NCBI GenBank assembly: GCA_029935295.1
Contig: JAOZKP010000195.1
Coordinates: forward strand, 1 to 5,459
Direction of reading: 5' to 3'
DNA: 5,459 bases
Source: a bacterium
GTDB taxonomy: Bacteria; Desulfobacterota; Anaeroferrophillalia; Anaeroferrophillales; Tharpellaceae
Positions within the stretch are counted from its first letter, which is position 1; every line of letters starts with the position of its first letter. Shown one piece after another: positions 5,356-5,459 of the stretch. A program made the position numbers and the translations under genes. The notes under the pieces are model-generated. The model worked only from the letters and a program-made list of their open reading frames with translations, searched no databases and was not told the origin of the DNA.

Positions 5356-5459
5356 ATTGTGTCCCTGTCCTCCGAACGTACCGGAAACAAATAACGGTTA
5401 AAGGATTGATCACCATAAAGTTTTAACAAATGGTGTCGAACATCGCTTCGCCCTCGTTC
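5352..5459 (-). CDS. C-terminal end of an unrecognised protein, cut by the window edge
   Basis: On the minus strand the frame starting at the last base of the window stays open for 35 codons and ends in a TGA at 5354-5352. This TGA overlaps the ACP start codon as ATGA, the same overlap style as the other junctions of this operon. The visible residues begin ERGRSDVRHHLLKLYGDQ, continue SFNRYLFPVRSEDRDTI and then stop. They are charged and probably partly helical, with no motif that I can assign to a family. The overlap and the codon content suggest a real upstream operon gene; a chance open frame of this length is also possible. The GGAGG of the ACP gene (5369-5373) lies within its last codons. 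Confidence 0.6.
   Translation of the reverse strand, partial: ERGRSDVRHHLLKLYGDQSFNRYLFPVRSEDRDTI

Overview
The window looks like Gram-negative chromosomal DNA of moderate GC content. A LolA-type periplasmic lipoprotein carrier implies an outer membrane. The mix of a RAYT transposase, an acyl-carrier/acyltransferase lipid module and an nnr-tsaE pair would fit Desulfobacterota or a related proteobacterial lineage, but that placement is an impression from gene content and was not tested.

Layout. Positions 1-1111 hold a REP-associated tyrosine transposase (RAYT, Y1/HUH family) on the + strand. It is bracketed by copies of a short CAGGCTTGAC repeat. A 24-bp near-perfect inverted repeat (982-1005 and 1086-1109) lies just downstream, and its outer ends sit on the stop codons of the transposase and of the convergent gene. 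Positions 1109-5459 hold seven minus-strand genes, read from right to left: the C-terminus of an unrecognised protein cut by the window edge, an acyl carrier protein, a PlsC-type acyltransferase, a bifunctional NAD(P)HX epimerase/dehydratase (Nnr), TsaE, a hot-dog 3-hydroxyacyl-ACP dehydratase of the ApeP-like type, and a LolA-like carrier protein. Adjacent genes overlap by 4-8 bp or are separated by at most 4 bp, so this is almost certainly one translationally coupled operon. No non-coding stretch exceeds about 125 bp.

How the genes fit together. The ACP, PlsC-type acyltransferase, ApeP-like dehydratase and LolA-like protein are the kinds of accessory genes found in aryl-polyene/dialkylresorcinol-like type II fatty-acid or polyketide clusters, which make an acyl product and deliver it to the outer membrane. 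Ketosynthases, a ketoreductase, an acyl-ACP ligase and an MMPL exporter would be expected outside the window, but none is visible here. The conserved housekeeping pair nnr-tsaE (metabolite repair and tRNA t6A modification) sits in the middle of this module. That arrangement, and the RAYT repeat structure that ends exactly at the operon's last stop codon, are the two most notable things in the window. I see no clear evidence for a wholly new system.
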